64,000 bases of DNA, taken from NCBI GenBank assembly GCA_030698405.1, contig JAUYMU010000061.1:121840-185839 (forward strand), given 5' to 3'. Positions 9,182 to 18,300 of the stretch are shown piece after piece. Each line of letters starts with the position of its first letter. The stretch's first letter is position 1. Source of the DNA: Bacteroidota bacterium. Its GTDB lineage: Bacteria > Bacteroidota > Bacteroidia > Bacteroidales > Prolixibacteraceae. Under the pieces are notes generated by a model that was given only the letters and a program-made list of their open reading frames with translations, was not told the origin of the DNA and did no database searches. Made by a program: the position numbers and the translations under genes.

Positions 9182-9681
9182 TGTTCTTCGGGTTCTTCTA
9201 TTTGTTGAAAACTTTCAGTGAATAATTCAGGAAACCTGATGATATCTTTTACAATAAATGCATTCGGGTATTTATACGAGATAGTCGATTTTGCTTTCAA
9301 AGCTTCGCTCTTGTTGCGGAAATCGCCAACCCTCAGTTTGAAATTAGGTGTCTGGAAAATTAGATAGGTAGGAATGTTTGGAAAAGTGAGGTTAAAATCA
9401 TTTCGTACCCGTTCAGCCTGTTCCCGGGCTTTGTTTCCGGAGCTGAAGAATATTTCGAGACGAAAACCATCGGTTCCGCGTTTGCGCTGATTGATTTGGG
9501 AATGTCTGACAAGCAGATCGGTGATTCGCGGGTCTTGCCTGATGGGTAATTTCCCCAATAGTTCCTCCATTTTTGCGGTTTGGCTGGAGATCCCCGGGTA
9601 CAGCGCAAGTGTATCAGTTTGAGCATAAACCGAAGCGCTCAATAGTCCAAGAAATAAGATGACACTACACAAATACCTCAT
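9178..9681 (-). CDS. Secreted SPOR-domain protein
   Basis: A 167-residue protein with an N-terminal signal peptide (MRYLCSVILFLGLLSASVYAQ). The C-terminal half reads as a SPOR fold: FRLEIFFSSGNKAREQAERV near residue 73, then YLIFQTPNFKLRVGDFRNKSEA near residue 105. SPOR domains bind denuded glycan strands of peptidoglycan. It is the first gene of a two-gene operon with purF; the link between the two functions is not obvious and may only be shared expression. Confidence 0.8.
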   Translation of the reverse strand: MRYLCSVILFLGLLSASVYAQTDTLALYPGISSQTAKMEELLGKLPIRQDPRITDLLVRHSQINQRKRGTDGFRLEIFFSSGNKAREQAERVRNDFNLTFPNIPTYLIFQTPNFKLRVGDFRNKSEALKAKSTISYKYPNAFIVKDIIRFPELFTESFQQIEEPEEQ

Positions 9682-9701
9682 ACGATCAGTTTTTGAGTTT
9701 G

Positions 9702-9734
9702 CAAATATAAGATTTTAATGGAACAAGTATTCAA
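9702..9734 (-). promoter_or_regulatory. Promoter of the SPOR-purF operon
   Basis: On the minus strand the -7 box is TATATTTG (9709-9702) and a -33 TTG lies at 9734-9732 with 22 bases between. Both match the Bacteroidota primary sigma consensus. It sits about 20 bases before the SPOR start. Confidence 0.6.
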
Positions 9735-10072
9735 CGGTATCTAACAGCGATTGGTATAAATTCTTCCGATTTAAGATGCAAAAATCTGCTAACCAGACAA
9801 TTTTACTACAAATCGACCTTGGGTAACCGCATAAATTGAAAGTGTCGAACGCAGATTTTTTTCTGAATGTTAATTTTTTGATGTGAAGCTATCAAAATCA
9901 CATGTTTCATTTTTCTGATTACTGAGACTTACCACTGTAAACTTCCGCCTCTTGCTTATTCCTGAAAATTAGTGAAATTTGCGGGCTTGAAAATGTATAG
10001 GATCGAAAGTACCCAGCATATATTTTAGTTGAACTCACAACTTGAAACCTTAAACTTGAAACTCTCTTTATT
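9735..10072. other. Intergenic region upstream of the AhpD-like gene
   Basis: No coding region is supported. Near its end (10040-10062) it has the motif CTTGAAACCTTAAACTTGAAACT. A close relative of this motif recurs inside the prophage just before the packaging ATPase (about 50164-50195), so it is a small dispersed repeat. Confidence 0.5.
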
Positions 10073-10417
10073 ATGGGAAAACTAATCAACGATTTCAACG
10101 ATTACCGCGCCAAAATGAACGAAAAGATTCTGGCAAGCGATAACAAAGTAATGAAACGCATTTACAGTATCGATACTTTGACCTATCAGGAAGGAGCATT
10201 GAGCACCAAAACCAAGGAAATGCTTGGACTGGTTTCTTCAATGGTGCTTCGCTGCGACGATTGTGTAAAGTATCATCTGGGCAAATGTTACGAGCTGGGA
10301 GTAACTACTGACGAGGTTTTCGAGATTTTTTCGGTTGCCAATCTGGTAGGCGGAACCATCGTAATTCCGCATACCCGAAGAGCGGTTGAATACTGGGAAG
10401 AATTGCAAAACCAGTAA
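10073..10417 (+). CDS. Carboxymuconolactone decarboxylase / AhpD-like protein
   Basis: A 114-residue all-helical protein of the CMD/AhpD family. The redox motif is C-x-x-C in RCDDCVKYHLGKC, followed by the family histidine. Members act as alkylhydroperoxidase-like disulfide reductases or as decarboxylases; with this motif, peroxide defence is the likelier role. It is monocistronic and is followed by a palindrome that probably ends the transcript. Confidence 0.85.
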   Translation: MGKLINDFNDYRAKMNEKILASDNKVMKRIYSIDTLTYQEGALSTKTKEMLGLVSSMVLRCDDCVKYHLGKCYELGVTTDEVFEIFSVANLVGGTIVIPHTRRAVEYWEELQNQ

Positions 10418-10428
10418 GGAAATGGGTG

Positions 10429-10447
10429 CGGAAGTTTTTAACTTCCG
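10429..10447. terminator. Palindrome after the AhpD-like gene
   Basis: CGGAAGT and ACTTCCG form a 7-base stem around TTTTA, followed by TTATTTTCTT on the plus strand. It is likely the terminator of the AhpD-like gene. Confidence 0.5.
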
Positions 10448-10463
10448 TTATTTTCTTACCTAA

Positions 10464-10493
10464 AAAATGCGGTTAAAAACCGCTTCACCCTCA
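10464..10493. repeat. Copy 1 of a 30-base repeat with palindrome GCGGTTAAAAACCGC
   Basis: The 30-base unit is repeated at 11264-11293, exactly 800 bases away, with one mismatch. Read on the minus strand, the stem is followed by a T-run. The two copies bracket the mntA/hepT pair. Confidence 0.8.
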
Positions 10494-10570
10494 ATGCTAT
10501 TCATTATTTTTGAAATTTCGAGCTCAAAAAATTATCCGTCAGATAATTGTGGAAATAATTATATTTGAAG

Positions 10571-10861
10571 ATGATTACAAAGACTGACATATTATCAAGA
10601 CTTAAGGAATTAAAACCAGAACTTCACAAAAACTATTCTGTTAGTGAGATTGGACTCTTTGGCTCTTTTTTGGATAATTCATACACAGAGGATAGTGATA
10701 TTGACATTCTTGTAGTATTGGAAAAACCAATTGGCTGGAAAATCTTCACGCTTGAAATTTATCTTGAAAAAATCTTTGGGCGGAAAATTGATTTGGTTAC
10801 CAAAAATGCTCTTAAGGAACAACTTAAAGACAGTATTCTAAAGCAGGTAAACTATGTTTAG
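10571..10861 (+). CDS. mntA: MNT-type nucleotidyltransferase antitoxin
   Basis: A 96-residue minimal nucleotidyltransferase. The motif GLFGSF...SDIDILV (about residues 27-48) carries the two catalytic aspartates. In MNT/HEPN systems this enzyme AMPylates the HEPN toxin on a tyrosine and so silences it. The ATG at 10571 is chosen over an in-frame TTG two codons upstream. The stop codon is directly followed by the GTG of the partner gene, so the pair is coupled. Confidence 0.85.
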   Translation: MITKTDILSRLKELKPELHKNYSVSEIGLFGSFLDNSYTEDSDIDILVVLEKPIGWKIFTLEIYLEKIFGRKIDLVTKNALKEQLKDSILKQVNYV

Positions 10862-11212
10862 GTGAAAAAAGAGAACAGAACATATCTGATGTATCTTATT
10901 GACATTCAAACAGCAATGTCTCGGATTGCTGAATACATCGATGATTACACCTTCCCCGAATTTAAAAAAGATTACAAAACAGTTGATGCCGTAATTCGCA
11001 ACTTTGAAGTTATTGGTGAGGCTTCAAAGAACTTACCAACAAAAATAAAGGCCAGATACCCTGAAGTGCCATGGGATGAAATGTATTTATTACGAAATAA
11101 AGTTTCTCATGAATATTTTGGTGTAGATTATGAAATAATCTGGGACGTTGCAACGAATTATCTACCTGAAAATAAAAATCAGATAGATACAATTTTAGAC
11201 AAGGAAAAATAA
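10862..11212 (+). CDS. hepT: HEPN toxin (HepT / DUF86 family)
   Basis: A 116-residue HEPN-domain protein. The RNase motif R-x4-H-x-Y is present as RNKVSHEYFG near residues 78-87, with the target tyrosine in place for MntA. HEPN toxins of this family cut RNA, often tRNA. It uses a GTG start immediately after mntA. Both genes lie between two copies of a 30-base repeat, which suggests insertion as a unit. Confidence 0.88.
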   Translation: MKKENRTYLMYLIDIQTAMSRIAEYIDDYTFPEFKKDYKTVDAVIRNFEVIGEASKNLPTKIKARYPEVPWDEMYLLRNKVSHEYFGVDYEIIWDVATNYLPENKNQIDTILDKEK

Positions 11213-11263
11213 ACACTGGCAGTTAGGTGACCACCGTTTAAAGTTTTTTAGTTCCATTTTTGA

Positions 11264-11293
11264 AAAATGCGGTTAAAAACCGCATCACCCTCC
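11264..11293. repeat. Copy 2 of the GCGGTTAAAAACCGC repeat, overlapping the yjjX stop
   Basis: Same unit as at 10464-10493. Here it covers the last codons and the TGA of yjjX and acts as its terminator on the minus strand: stem GCGGTT/AACCGC followed by ATTTTTC. Confidence 0.8.
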
Positions 11294-11815
11294 ATACAAT
11301 TCAGGATTCAAAAACGGAATAAAAGCCAATTGAACGGCAGGTAAATAGAGCAATTTTCGGGTAATTGCATCGTTGGTGAGCAAACCTACTGCACCATTTT
11401 GTTGCTTCGAATTCATTTTCTCGAAAACAATATCGTCGGCATCGCCCAATTCATAGCCTTGATGAACCAATTCGGCAACACGTGGCGGAAGTGTAAAAGT
11501 GGCTGTACGGGCCTTCCCAATTTTCGTTCCGTCGCTGATTACCACCCAGGCAAAAGCCATTAATCCTGATTCAGTTTCTTCTACCCCACCTTCAATCCCA
11601 ACATAGTAATCGAATCCTGAAAACAGATCATGTGCATTTTTCACCCGGCTTTCGGCTCCCAGCAAAGTTTCAACATCACTCATTGGCTGATCAGAAACAC
11701 CGCTTTCAACCGATCCGCCAAGTACTGTAACCTCCTGTTTCAAAAAAACAGACAATCCCTCATTTACAGCATCCAGTTTTACCGGATTTTTAGAAGCTAC
11801 AAAGATTTTTATCAT
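11285..11815 (-). CDS. yjjX: Inosine/xanthosine triphosphatase (YjjX/DUF84 family)
   Basis: A 176-residue house-cleaning NTPase that hydrolyses non-canonical purine nucleotides (ITP, XTP). It opens with IFVASKNPVKLDAV, has a Q-P-M-S-D (43-47) region, the FDYYVGIEGGVEE motif near residues 69-80 and the QNGAVGLLT segment near 138. Length and motif order match the family. It is a single gene on the minus strand; its last codons coincide with the repeat at 11264-11293. Confidence 0.88.
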   Translation of the reverse strand: MIKIFVASKNPVKLDAVNEGLSVFLKQEVTVLGGSVESGVSDQPMSDVETLLGAESRVKNAHDLFSGFDYYVGIEGGVEETESGLMAFAWVVISDGTKIGKARTATFTLPPRVAELVHQGYELGDADDIVFEKMNSKQQNGAVGLLTNDAITRKLLYLPAVQLAFIPFLNPELYGG

Positions 11816-11895
11816 CGAAGGGTAAATTTTAATTGCCGTCTAAAATACGAAAAACAATGCTTTCAGTACAATATTTCTTGTATTTGATATTTTCA

Positions 11896-11970
11896 TATCT
11901 TTGATTTCAAATCTGAAATATCATGGAACTAAGATTAGACCTCGAATTCAACCAACTCTCTATTAAATAA
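11896..11970 (+). pseudogene. Remnant of a small antitoxin-like gene
   Basis: A TATCTTTG promoter box (11896-11903) precedes an ATG (11923) that opens only 16 codons: MELRLDLEFNQLSIK and stop. The opening resembles the N-terminus of small addiction-module/antitoxin proteins common in Bacteroidota. No continuation is seen in other frames, so I read it as a decayed toxin-antitoxin locus. The call is weak because so little remains. Confidence 0.3.
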
Positions 11971-12053
11971 TCCTTGCCTTACCGAACAATAAATACATTT
12001 CATCACCCGAAGCTATTTTTCTTAATTTTGATCCTTCGAAAAACCAACCATAA

Positions 12054-12503
12054 ATGATTATCAGACAAGCAAACATTTCAGATTCGGCTAGTATTGTTGA
12101 ATTCCAACTTGCAATGGCATTGGAAACAGAACAACTTCAATTACACGAACCTACCGTAGTAAAAGGTGTGGATGCTGTTTTTGCAGATTCATCGAAAGGC
12201 ATTTATTACGTTGCCGAAACAAATGGTAAAGTTGTTGGTTCGCTGCTAACTACTTTTGAATGGAGCGACTGGCGCAACGGAACAGTTCTCTGGATTCAAT
12301 CGGTTTATGTCAGGACTGAATTCAGGAAGAAAAGTATTTTTAGCCGTTTGTACAAACACATTCAGGAGAAAGTCGCTACTAACGCTAATTTGCGGGGTAT
12401 TCGTTTATATGCTGACAAAACCAACACTTCGGCTCACGGTGTTTACGAACATCTGGGAATGACCGCAGAACATTATCAGATGTTTGAATGGATGAAGGGT
12501 TAA
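12054..12503 (+). CDS. GNAT-family N-acetyltransferase
   Basis: A 149-residue single GNAT domain. It begins IIRQANISDSASIVEF. The core strand VLWIQSVYVRTEFRKKSIFSRLY holds the acetyl-CoA loop near residues 80-102, and the C-terminal segment TNTSAHGVYEHLGMT is typical of the fold. The substrate cannot be inferred. A TAATTTTG box at 12023-12030 may be its promoter. Confidence 0.85.
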   Translation: MIIRQANISDSASIVEFQLAMALETEQLQLHEPTVVKGVDAVFADSSKGIYYVAETNGKVVGSLLTTFEWSDWRNGTVLWIQSVYVRTEFRKKSIFSRLYKHIQEKVATNANLRGIRLYADKTNTSAHGVYEHLGMTAEHYQMFEWMKG

Positions 12504-12584
12504 GTGTTCAGTCGCAGTCTCAGTTTTCAGAAAAGCACACAACATTATTTAAATCAGTAATTCAGTTTATCAATTCATTTTGCC

Positions 12585-13466
12585 ATGATTAGAAAGCCCA
12601 TATCTACCGAAATCCGTCAGCAATTAATTCACGCTCAGCGCGAGGAGATTACCGAATACCACATTTATACCAAACTGGCAAATCAAGCCCGCGATCCAGA
12701 AAACAAAAAGGTTCTGACCCGGATTGCTGCGGATGAACTGAAACATTACAAAATCTGGTCGGCATATACCAATAAAGAAGTTTCGCCCAGCCAATGGGAA
12801 ATCAGAAAGTATTATTGGATTTCGAAAATATTCGGATTAACCTTTGGCCTGAAGCTAATGGAGAAAGGCGAAGAAAAAGCGCAGGTCAATTACGCTTTGA
12901 TTGCCACAGAAGTGCCCGAAGCGCTGATTGTTGCTGAAGACGAAAATAACCACGAAAAGGAATTGCTTGGGCTCATTCAGGAAGAACACCTGAAATACAT
13001 GGGTTCAATTGTGCTGGGACTGAACGATGCGCTGGTTGAAATTCTGGGAACACTGGCCGGATTGACATTTGCGCTTCAAAATACAAAACTGGTCGCTTTG
13101 GCCGGAATCATTACCGGAATTGCAGGCGCTTTGTCGATGTCGTCGTCGGAATATTTGTCGAACAGAGCCGATGGAAAAAATGATCTGGCCATTAAATCGG
13201 CTGTATTCACAGGCATAGCTTATGTGATTGCAGTGATTTTTCTGGTAGCGCCATTTCTGATCTTCACCTCGCCATTCGTTGCATTGCTGGTGGCCTTGTT
13301 CGATTCAATCCTGATTGTATTTCTGTTTACCTATTACATTTCTGTGGCCAACGATCAGCCTTTCAGGAAACGATTTACCGAAATGGTCGTTTTGAGTACA
13401 GTCGTTGGCCTCATTTCTTTCGGGTTAGGATATTTAGTAAGGATTTTCTTCGGAATTGAAGTGTAA
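12585..13466 (+). CDS. Rubrerythrin-VIT1 fusion, iron/manganese transporter
   Basis: A 293-residue fusion. Residues 1-130 form a ferritin-like di-iron domain: EEITEYHIY near 17, AADELKHYKIW near 48, EVPEALIVAEDENNHEKEL near 109, EEHLKYM near 133. The remainder is a CCC1/VIT1 transporter with the GLNDALVEILGTLAGLTFAL and GALSMSSSEYLSNRA motifs and about four to five membrane helices. Proteins of this architecture (MbfA-like) export iron or manganese under oxidative stress, with the ferritin domain as sensor or feeder. It stands alone in its transcription unit. Confidence 0.88.
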   Translation: MIRKPISTEIRQQLIHAQREEITEYHIYTKLANQARDPENKKVLTRIAADELKHYKIWSAYTNKEVSPSQWEIRKYYWISKIFGLTFGLKLMEKGEEKAQVNYALIATEVPEALIVAEDENNHEKELLGLIQEEHLKYMGSIVLGLNDALVEILGTLAGLTFALQNTKLVALAGIITGIAGALSMSSSEYLSNRADGKNDLAIKSAVFTGIAYVIAVIFLVAPFLIFTSPFVALLVALFDSILIVFLFTYYISVANDQPFRKRFTEMVVLSTVVGLISFGLGYLVRIFFGIEV

Positions 13467-13591
13467 AGTTAGCTCCCTTCACGTTCCTCCAAGGGGGAAA
13501 GCTTTGGAAAAAGAAGATGCTGAACATTTATCTTTCAGAAAATGACTGAAATTCGCTTAGGCAAACAAAATGGATTACAACACTATAATTT

Positions 13592-14290
13592 ATGAATTCA
13601 GGTTCTTTGTTCCCCTCCTTCGGAGGGGTTAGGGGAGGCTCTTTATTAAAACTCATTCAGCAGGGCGAGCATCAGACACAGGACTTTAAATACTGCATCA
13701 GCGATTCAAAAAAGATTGCACGGTCGCTGGTGGCTTTTGCCAATACCGATGGCGGACGACTTCTGGTTGGGGTAAAAGACAATGGCCGGATTGCAGGTGT
13801 CCGGTCAGAAGAAGAATATTACATGGTTGAATCGGCTGCTAAAATGTATTCAAACCCGCCTATCGCTTTCACTACGAAACAGTATTTGGTTGAAGGCAAA
13901 ACTGTTCTGGAAGTTATTATCGAACCCAGTTCCGAAAAACCTCATTTTGCGCGCGACGACGAAGGCAAGTGGTGGGCTTATTTCAGGAAAGACGACGAAA
14001 ACCGGCTGGCAAACAAAGTCATGCTCGAAGTTTGGAAAAAGCAAAAAAGTACGGATGGAATCCTGATCAACTATTCCGACAGCGAAAAAATACTACTCGA
14101 TTACCTCGAAAACCACGAAAAAATTTCGGTCAGTAAATTCGCCCGCATTGCCCACATCACCTATAAACAAGCGGAGCAAATCATCATCAATTTCAGGGCG
14201 CTGGATATTCTGCAGGATTGCGCTGGCGATACCAGGATTGATTACTCCATAAATGAAACTTTCGACCGAAAAAAATGGGACTACCGATAA
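13592..14290 (+). CDS. AlbA_2 (Schlafen-like) domain DNA-binding protein
   Basis: A 232-residue protein with an AlbA_2/divergent AAA_4 domain (ATP-binding transcriptional-regulator family). The typical run EHQTQDFKYCISDSKKIARSL starts near residue 27, followed by AFANTDGGRLLVGVKDNGRIAG. A winged-helix-like tail lies near residues 165-215. The ATG at 13592 and the first ~18 codons come largely from a dispersed CCCTCC/GGAGGGG repeat (13611-13641). Family homology begins only at about residue 18, so the repeat has been captured as an N-terminal extension or lies across the true start. Confidence 0.75.
   Translation: MNSGSLFPSFGGVRGGSLLKLIQQGEHQTQDFKYCISDSKKIARSLVAFANTDGGRLLVGVKDNGRIAGVRSEEEYYMVESAAKMYSNPPIAFTTKQYLVEGKTVLEVIIEPSSEKPHFARDDEGKWWAYFRKDDENRLANKVMLEVWKKQKSTDGILINYSDSEKILLDYLENHEKISVSKFARIAHITYKQAEQIIINFRALDILQDCAGDTRIDYSINETFDRKKWDYR
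13611..13641. repeat. Dispersed CCCTCC...GGAGGGG repeat, copy 1
   Basis: It reads TCCCCTCCTT, CGGAGGGGTT, AGGGGAGG. A near-identical unit lies at 21932-21965 between the rhomboid genes. It looks like a short extragenic palindrome; here it is read as coding sequence of the AlbA_2 protein. Confidence 0.75.
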
Positions 14291-14311
14291 GCCGATTGTC
14301 CCCAATTCAGA

Positions 14312-15307
14312 TTAAAGTTCCAGTTTCAGCTTGTCAAGTTCAGCGTTGATAAATTTTATTTCTTCAGAACTTAGTTTCAGTTCGGCTGCTTTTGCATTTT
14401 GAACAGCTTGTGCAGCATTTCGGGCGCCAACCAATGCAACGGTAATTCCGGGCTGGTTGATTGTCCATTGTATTACCAACTGGCTTAATGTTGCATTCTT
14501 ATCATCGGCCAGCGGTTTATTTTTTTCAAGAAAAGCGTTGGTCAACTGTATATTTTTATCCGAATAATAAGGCAGGTCGGCTCTTGTATCGCCATCGGCA
14601 AACTGATGCCCCGGTTTTAATTTTCCGGTAAGTATTCCGCGCTGCAAAGGGCTGTAGGCCAAAACCGATTTATTGTTTTCGACCAGATAAGGGACGAGTT
14701 CCTGCTCTATTCCCCGGTTAAGCATACTGTACGAAACCTGATCTGAAACCAGATCGATGTACTTTGCAGCTTCTTTCATCAGCAAAACATCGTAATTGCA
14801 AACACCTGCATACCTTACTTTTCCTTCCTTTATCAACTGGGCAACAGCTTCCATTGTTTCCTGAACAGGTGTGGTCGGGTCGGCCCAGTGAATCTGGTAA
14901 AGATCAATGTAATCGGTACCGAGCAAACGCAGGCTGTTCTCACATTCTCTTATGATGCCATCCTTCCCGGCATATCTGTAAATATCAATCGGTTTTCCTT
15001 CATTGTTTTTGCTGTGAAAGAAGAATTCACCCTTTGTTCCACTCCAGCCCAATCCGAATTTAGTCAGGATCTGAACCTTATCGCGGGGAATACCTTTAAT
15101 GGCTTCACCCACAATTTCTTCACTTGTTCCCTGTCCGTAAGCAGGGGCAGTATCGATGGAGGTCACTCCGCAATCGTACGAAGCCTGAATTGCCTTGACC
15201 GATTCTTTGCGTTCCGTTCCGCCCCACATCCAGCCTCCGGCAGCCCAAGCTCCAAATGTAACCACTGATAAATTCAAATCTGATTGTCCCAATTTTCTGT
15301 ATTCCAT
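14312..15307 (-). CDS. Aldo/keto reductase
   Basis: A 331-residue NADPH-dependent oxidoreductase with the AKR barrel. Asp of SIDTAPAYGQG (about residues 50-60) and the Tyr four residues on are catalytic, Lys lies in ILTKFGLGW near 80, and His in LYQIHWADPTT near 137. The C-terminal cofactor-binding segment VALVGARNAAQAVQN is present. It most resembles the general stress AKR subfamily (YdhF/IolS-like). The substrate is not evident. Confidence 0.9.
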   Translation of the reverse strand: MEYRKLGQSDLNLSVVTFGAWAAGGWMWGGTERKESVKAIQASYDCGVTSIDTAPAYGQGTSEEIVGEAIKGIPRDKVQILTKFGLGWSGTKGEFFFHSKNNEGKPIDIYRYAGKDGIIRECENSLRLLGTDYIDLYQIHWADPTTPVQETMEAVAQLIKEGKVRYAGVCNYDVLLMKEAAKYIDLVSDQVSYSMLNRGIEQELVPYLVENNKSVLAYSPLQRGILTGKLKPGHQFADGDTRADLPYYSDKNIQLTNAFLEKNKPLADDKNATLSQLVIQWTINQPGITVALVGARNAAQAVQNAKAAELKLSSEEIKFINAELDKLKLEL

Positions 15308-15318
15308 AATTCTATATT

Positions 15319-18300
15319 TTAGGTTTTTCCATTTTTGAACAAGGGAATTTCGATGTAAAAAGTCGTTCCCTTCTCTAATTCTGTTTCGTACCAGACTTTT
15401 CCGCCAAAATTATTGACAATATTTTTAACGATCGATAATCCAAGCCCCATTCCACTTGATTTTGTGGTAAAATTAGGCTCGAACATGTGTCCAATCGCTT
15501 CTTCGCTAATTCCTGAACCGTTGTCGCTGATGGCAATAAGTGCGACCGATTCATCCTTTTTTACCGCAATGCGTATTTCTCCATTTCTGTCTGATGGAAT
15601 CGCCTGAATCGAATTTTTTATCAGGTTAAGAAATGCCCTTGAAAGTTGTTCTTTGTCAGCAAAAATAATTACTTCCTTCAGGTTGTTCAGGTCAAATGAA
15701 AAGTGAAGGTTTTGATTGGGTTCAAACAAATCGCATACTTTTCGAAGTACCTCAAGAAGGTTGAAAACTTCGTTTTTCGCTTTCGGTATTTGGGCAAAAT
15801 TAGAAAACTCAGTTGCAATTCCGGAAAGTGTGTCAATTTGTTCGATAAGGTTTTTTGTGACACGTTCAAAAAAGTCATCGTAATGCTCCCTGCCTTCGGC
15901 TTTGGCCCGCTGCAAATACTGAATGTTCAGTTTCATCGGGGTAAGCGGGTTTTTAATTTCGTGGGCAACCTGTTTGGCCATTTCGCGCCATGCCGATTCA
16001 CGTTCCGATTTGGCCAGCAATTCGGCACTTTCGGCCAGCTCGACAACTTTGTGGTTGTATTCCTTTACCAGCGCTCCAATTTCGTCTTCAGCTTCATAAT
16101 TAATCTGCTCATTCTTTTTACCAAGTTGAATACCTTTTAACTTTTCGCGGATCAGGCTCAATGGTAAAGTGATTTTGTTCGATAAAATAACCGCCACAAT
16201 CACACTGGCCAGAAATAAAATAAGGTACAGGTTGATAAACGCTACTACGAAAGTGGAAATACCCTGTTTCAATTCATCCTCTCTGGTAAAATAAGGCAGA
16301 TTCAGGTATGCCAGATAATCGCCCCGGTTATTCATAATTGGCTCGTAGGCTGAAAGATATGATAGATTTCCAATTGTTTCGGGCTGAAAATAGTTAAGCT
16401 GATACTTTTCCGACAATTCATAAAAAGCTTTTGCATTTATCCTTTCAGAAGTAATTCCCTTGCGAAATATTTCGGGTCGCGAGGAGGCTAGCAGTTCGCC
16501 GTTAACATCGTAAATATTGATGTCGGTTCTGAATATGTTGGATAATTTATACAGTTCGATAAAAAGCCATTGCTGTATTTCAGGAGTAATTGAATTCACA
16601 TTTCCCAGCATATTGTCGATTTCAACAGAAATGGACGACATTTTTTCCTGAAGATCGGTTTGATGTCTGATTTTGTATTCCTGAAGGTTGTAATAAATGG
16701 TTCCGGCGGCAACGAAAATTAACGAAATCAAAACCACAGAAATGATCGCTGCCTGAATCCGGAAGCGCAAATCCCTCGGAATCATCAGCTTCCTGAAGGT
16801 TGGATTGCCCACCATTGAAACAAACAGCACAAATACAAAGAAGAAAACAAATATGTACGGAAATGATATAAGGTAATCAACCAATCGAACCGACTGTTTG
16901 CTGACGATAATATGATTTATTTCATCGTAGTTGTAAATAACGTGGTCGTAACCATCCCAATGTTTGAACTCGAATTCTGAATTATAGTTTTCGAGATCGT
17001 AAGCCTGATAGTAATAATTGTAGTCGTACTCTCCCGACTTGTTCACAAGCTCTTCGTCGAAATATTTGGCGTACGAGAGGTATTTGTACCTGAATGGTTT
17101 GATCAAAGTCCGGTCCATAAGCAATTCCGGGAATCCGATGCCTTCCGAAATAGTTTTCGAATTTAGTTCAATGTAAACCGATATTCCATTTGAATCCTCA
17201 CCCAACGGATAATAAAGCCTCCCCATATAAGAAACCCTTCCGTTCATATTGTCCATAAAATAAAAACTACTCCCCGGAATTGCGATTCCTGACGTTTTGA
17301 TCATTTTTTCAAAAAATGGGAAACACGGCTCTGAAACGTTTTCAGGATGAATAATTACACTGTCGTTACCGGCGCAAAAAGTAAACTGGATATCGTATTT
17401 TCTGAAATAGCCATCAAAATAGTTACGGTTAAGGTAGTTTTCCAGATCCTTATACGGCGGTACCAATAGCTTGTGAATAATCGAATCTATATTGAATTGA
17501 TGCTGCATGTTGTCCAAAAATACTTCAGCGACAGGATCCTGTTCGGAACTTAAATTCACAGCCATCAGCTTTTGTATCTGAACATCGCGTTTCTCAATTG
17601 TTTTATATACAACTACCAATGTGGTTATTGAAAATAGTGAGATAAACAAAATGGCATACGAAAGCGAAAACTTAGGGATGTGCATTTTCTTTACCTGACT
17701 TTGAAGCAAATTGACAGCTAAAAACAATGTTAAAAGATATAATTCACCGGAATTAATAATGATGCACAACAAGATAGAAACCGCCAATGCAAGCAAATGG
17801 AAATTCCGAAAGTACTTCTTGTTGATAATGTTCTCCGATCTTTCAATAACCTTCAGGTTGATCAGGAAAACGGAGAATAGCAACATCGCGATGGCCAGAT
17901 AGCTGCTAATACTGATAAGGTCGATATCGGTAATGCGGTTTAATTTATACGTAATGTTACTGTTGCCGATCAAATTCCCAATCATCAATCCCACGATCTG
18001 GTATAGCAAACCAGCAAAAATGAACGAGGGAATGACCATTTGTTTTCCGAATTTGCCGTGTAACGAGAATTCCCTGACAAAAACCAGGCTCCAGAAAAAG
18101 AACAAGACGGTAATCAGGTAAAAATCGCCCAACGACGGAAGCCATGTTGATATCGCGTAATATTTGGGGCCAAAAATTTCCAGATGGTTCAGAATGTCTG
18201 GAATTCCGAAAATGATATGGATCCAGTAAATCACGAAAAGAACCACCATTAACAGCAGCATTTTTGCCACAAAGTTCTCTTCGCGGTAATCGTCCATTTT

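Noticed and set aside
8582..9208. 208-codon plus-strand frame opposite purF
   Set aside because: It is the shadow of a well-supported PurF gene with no domain or start context of its own.
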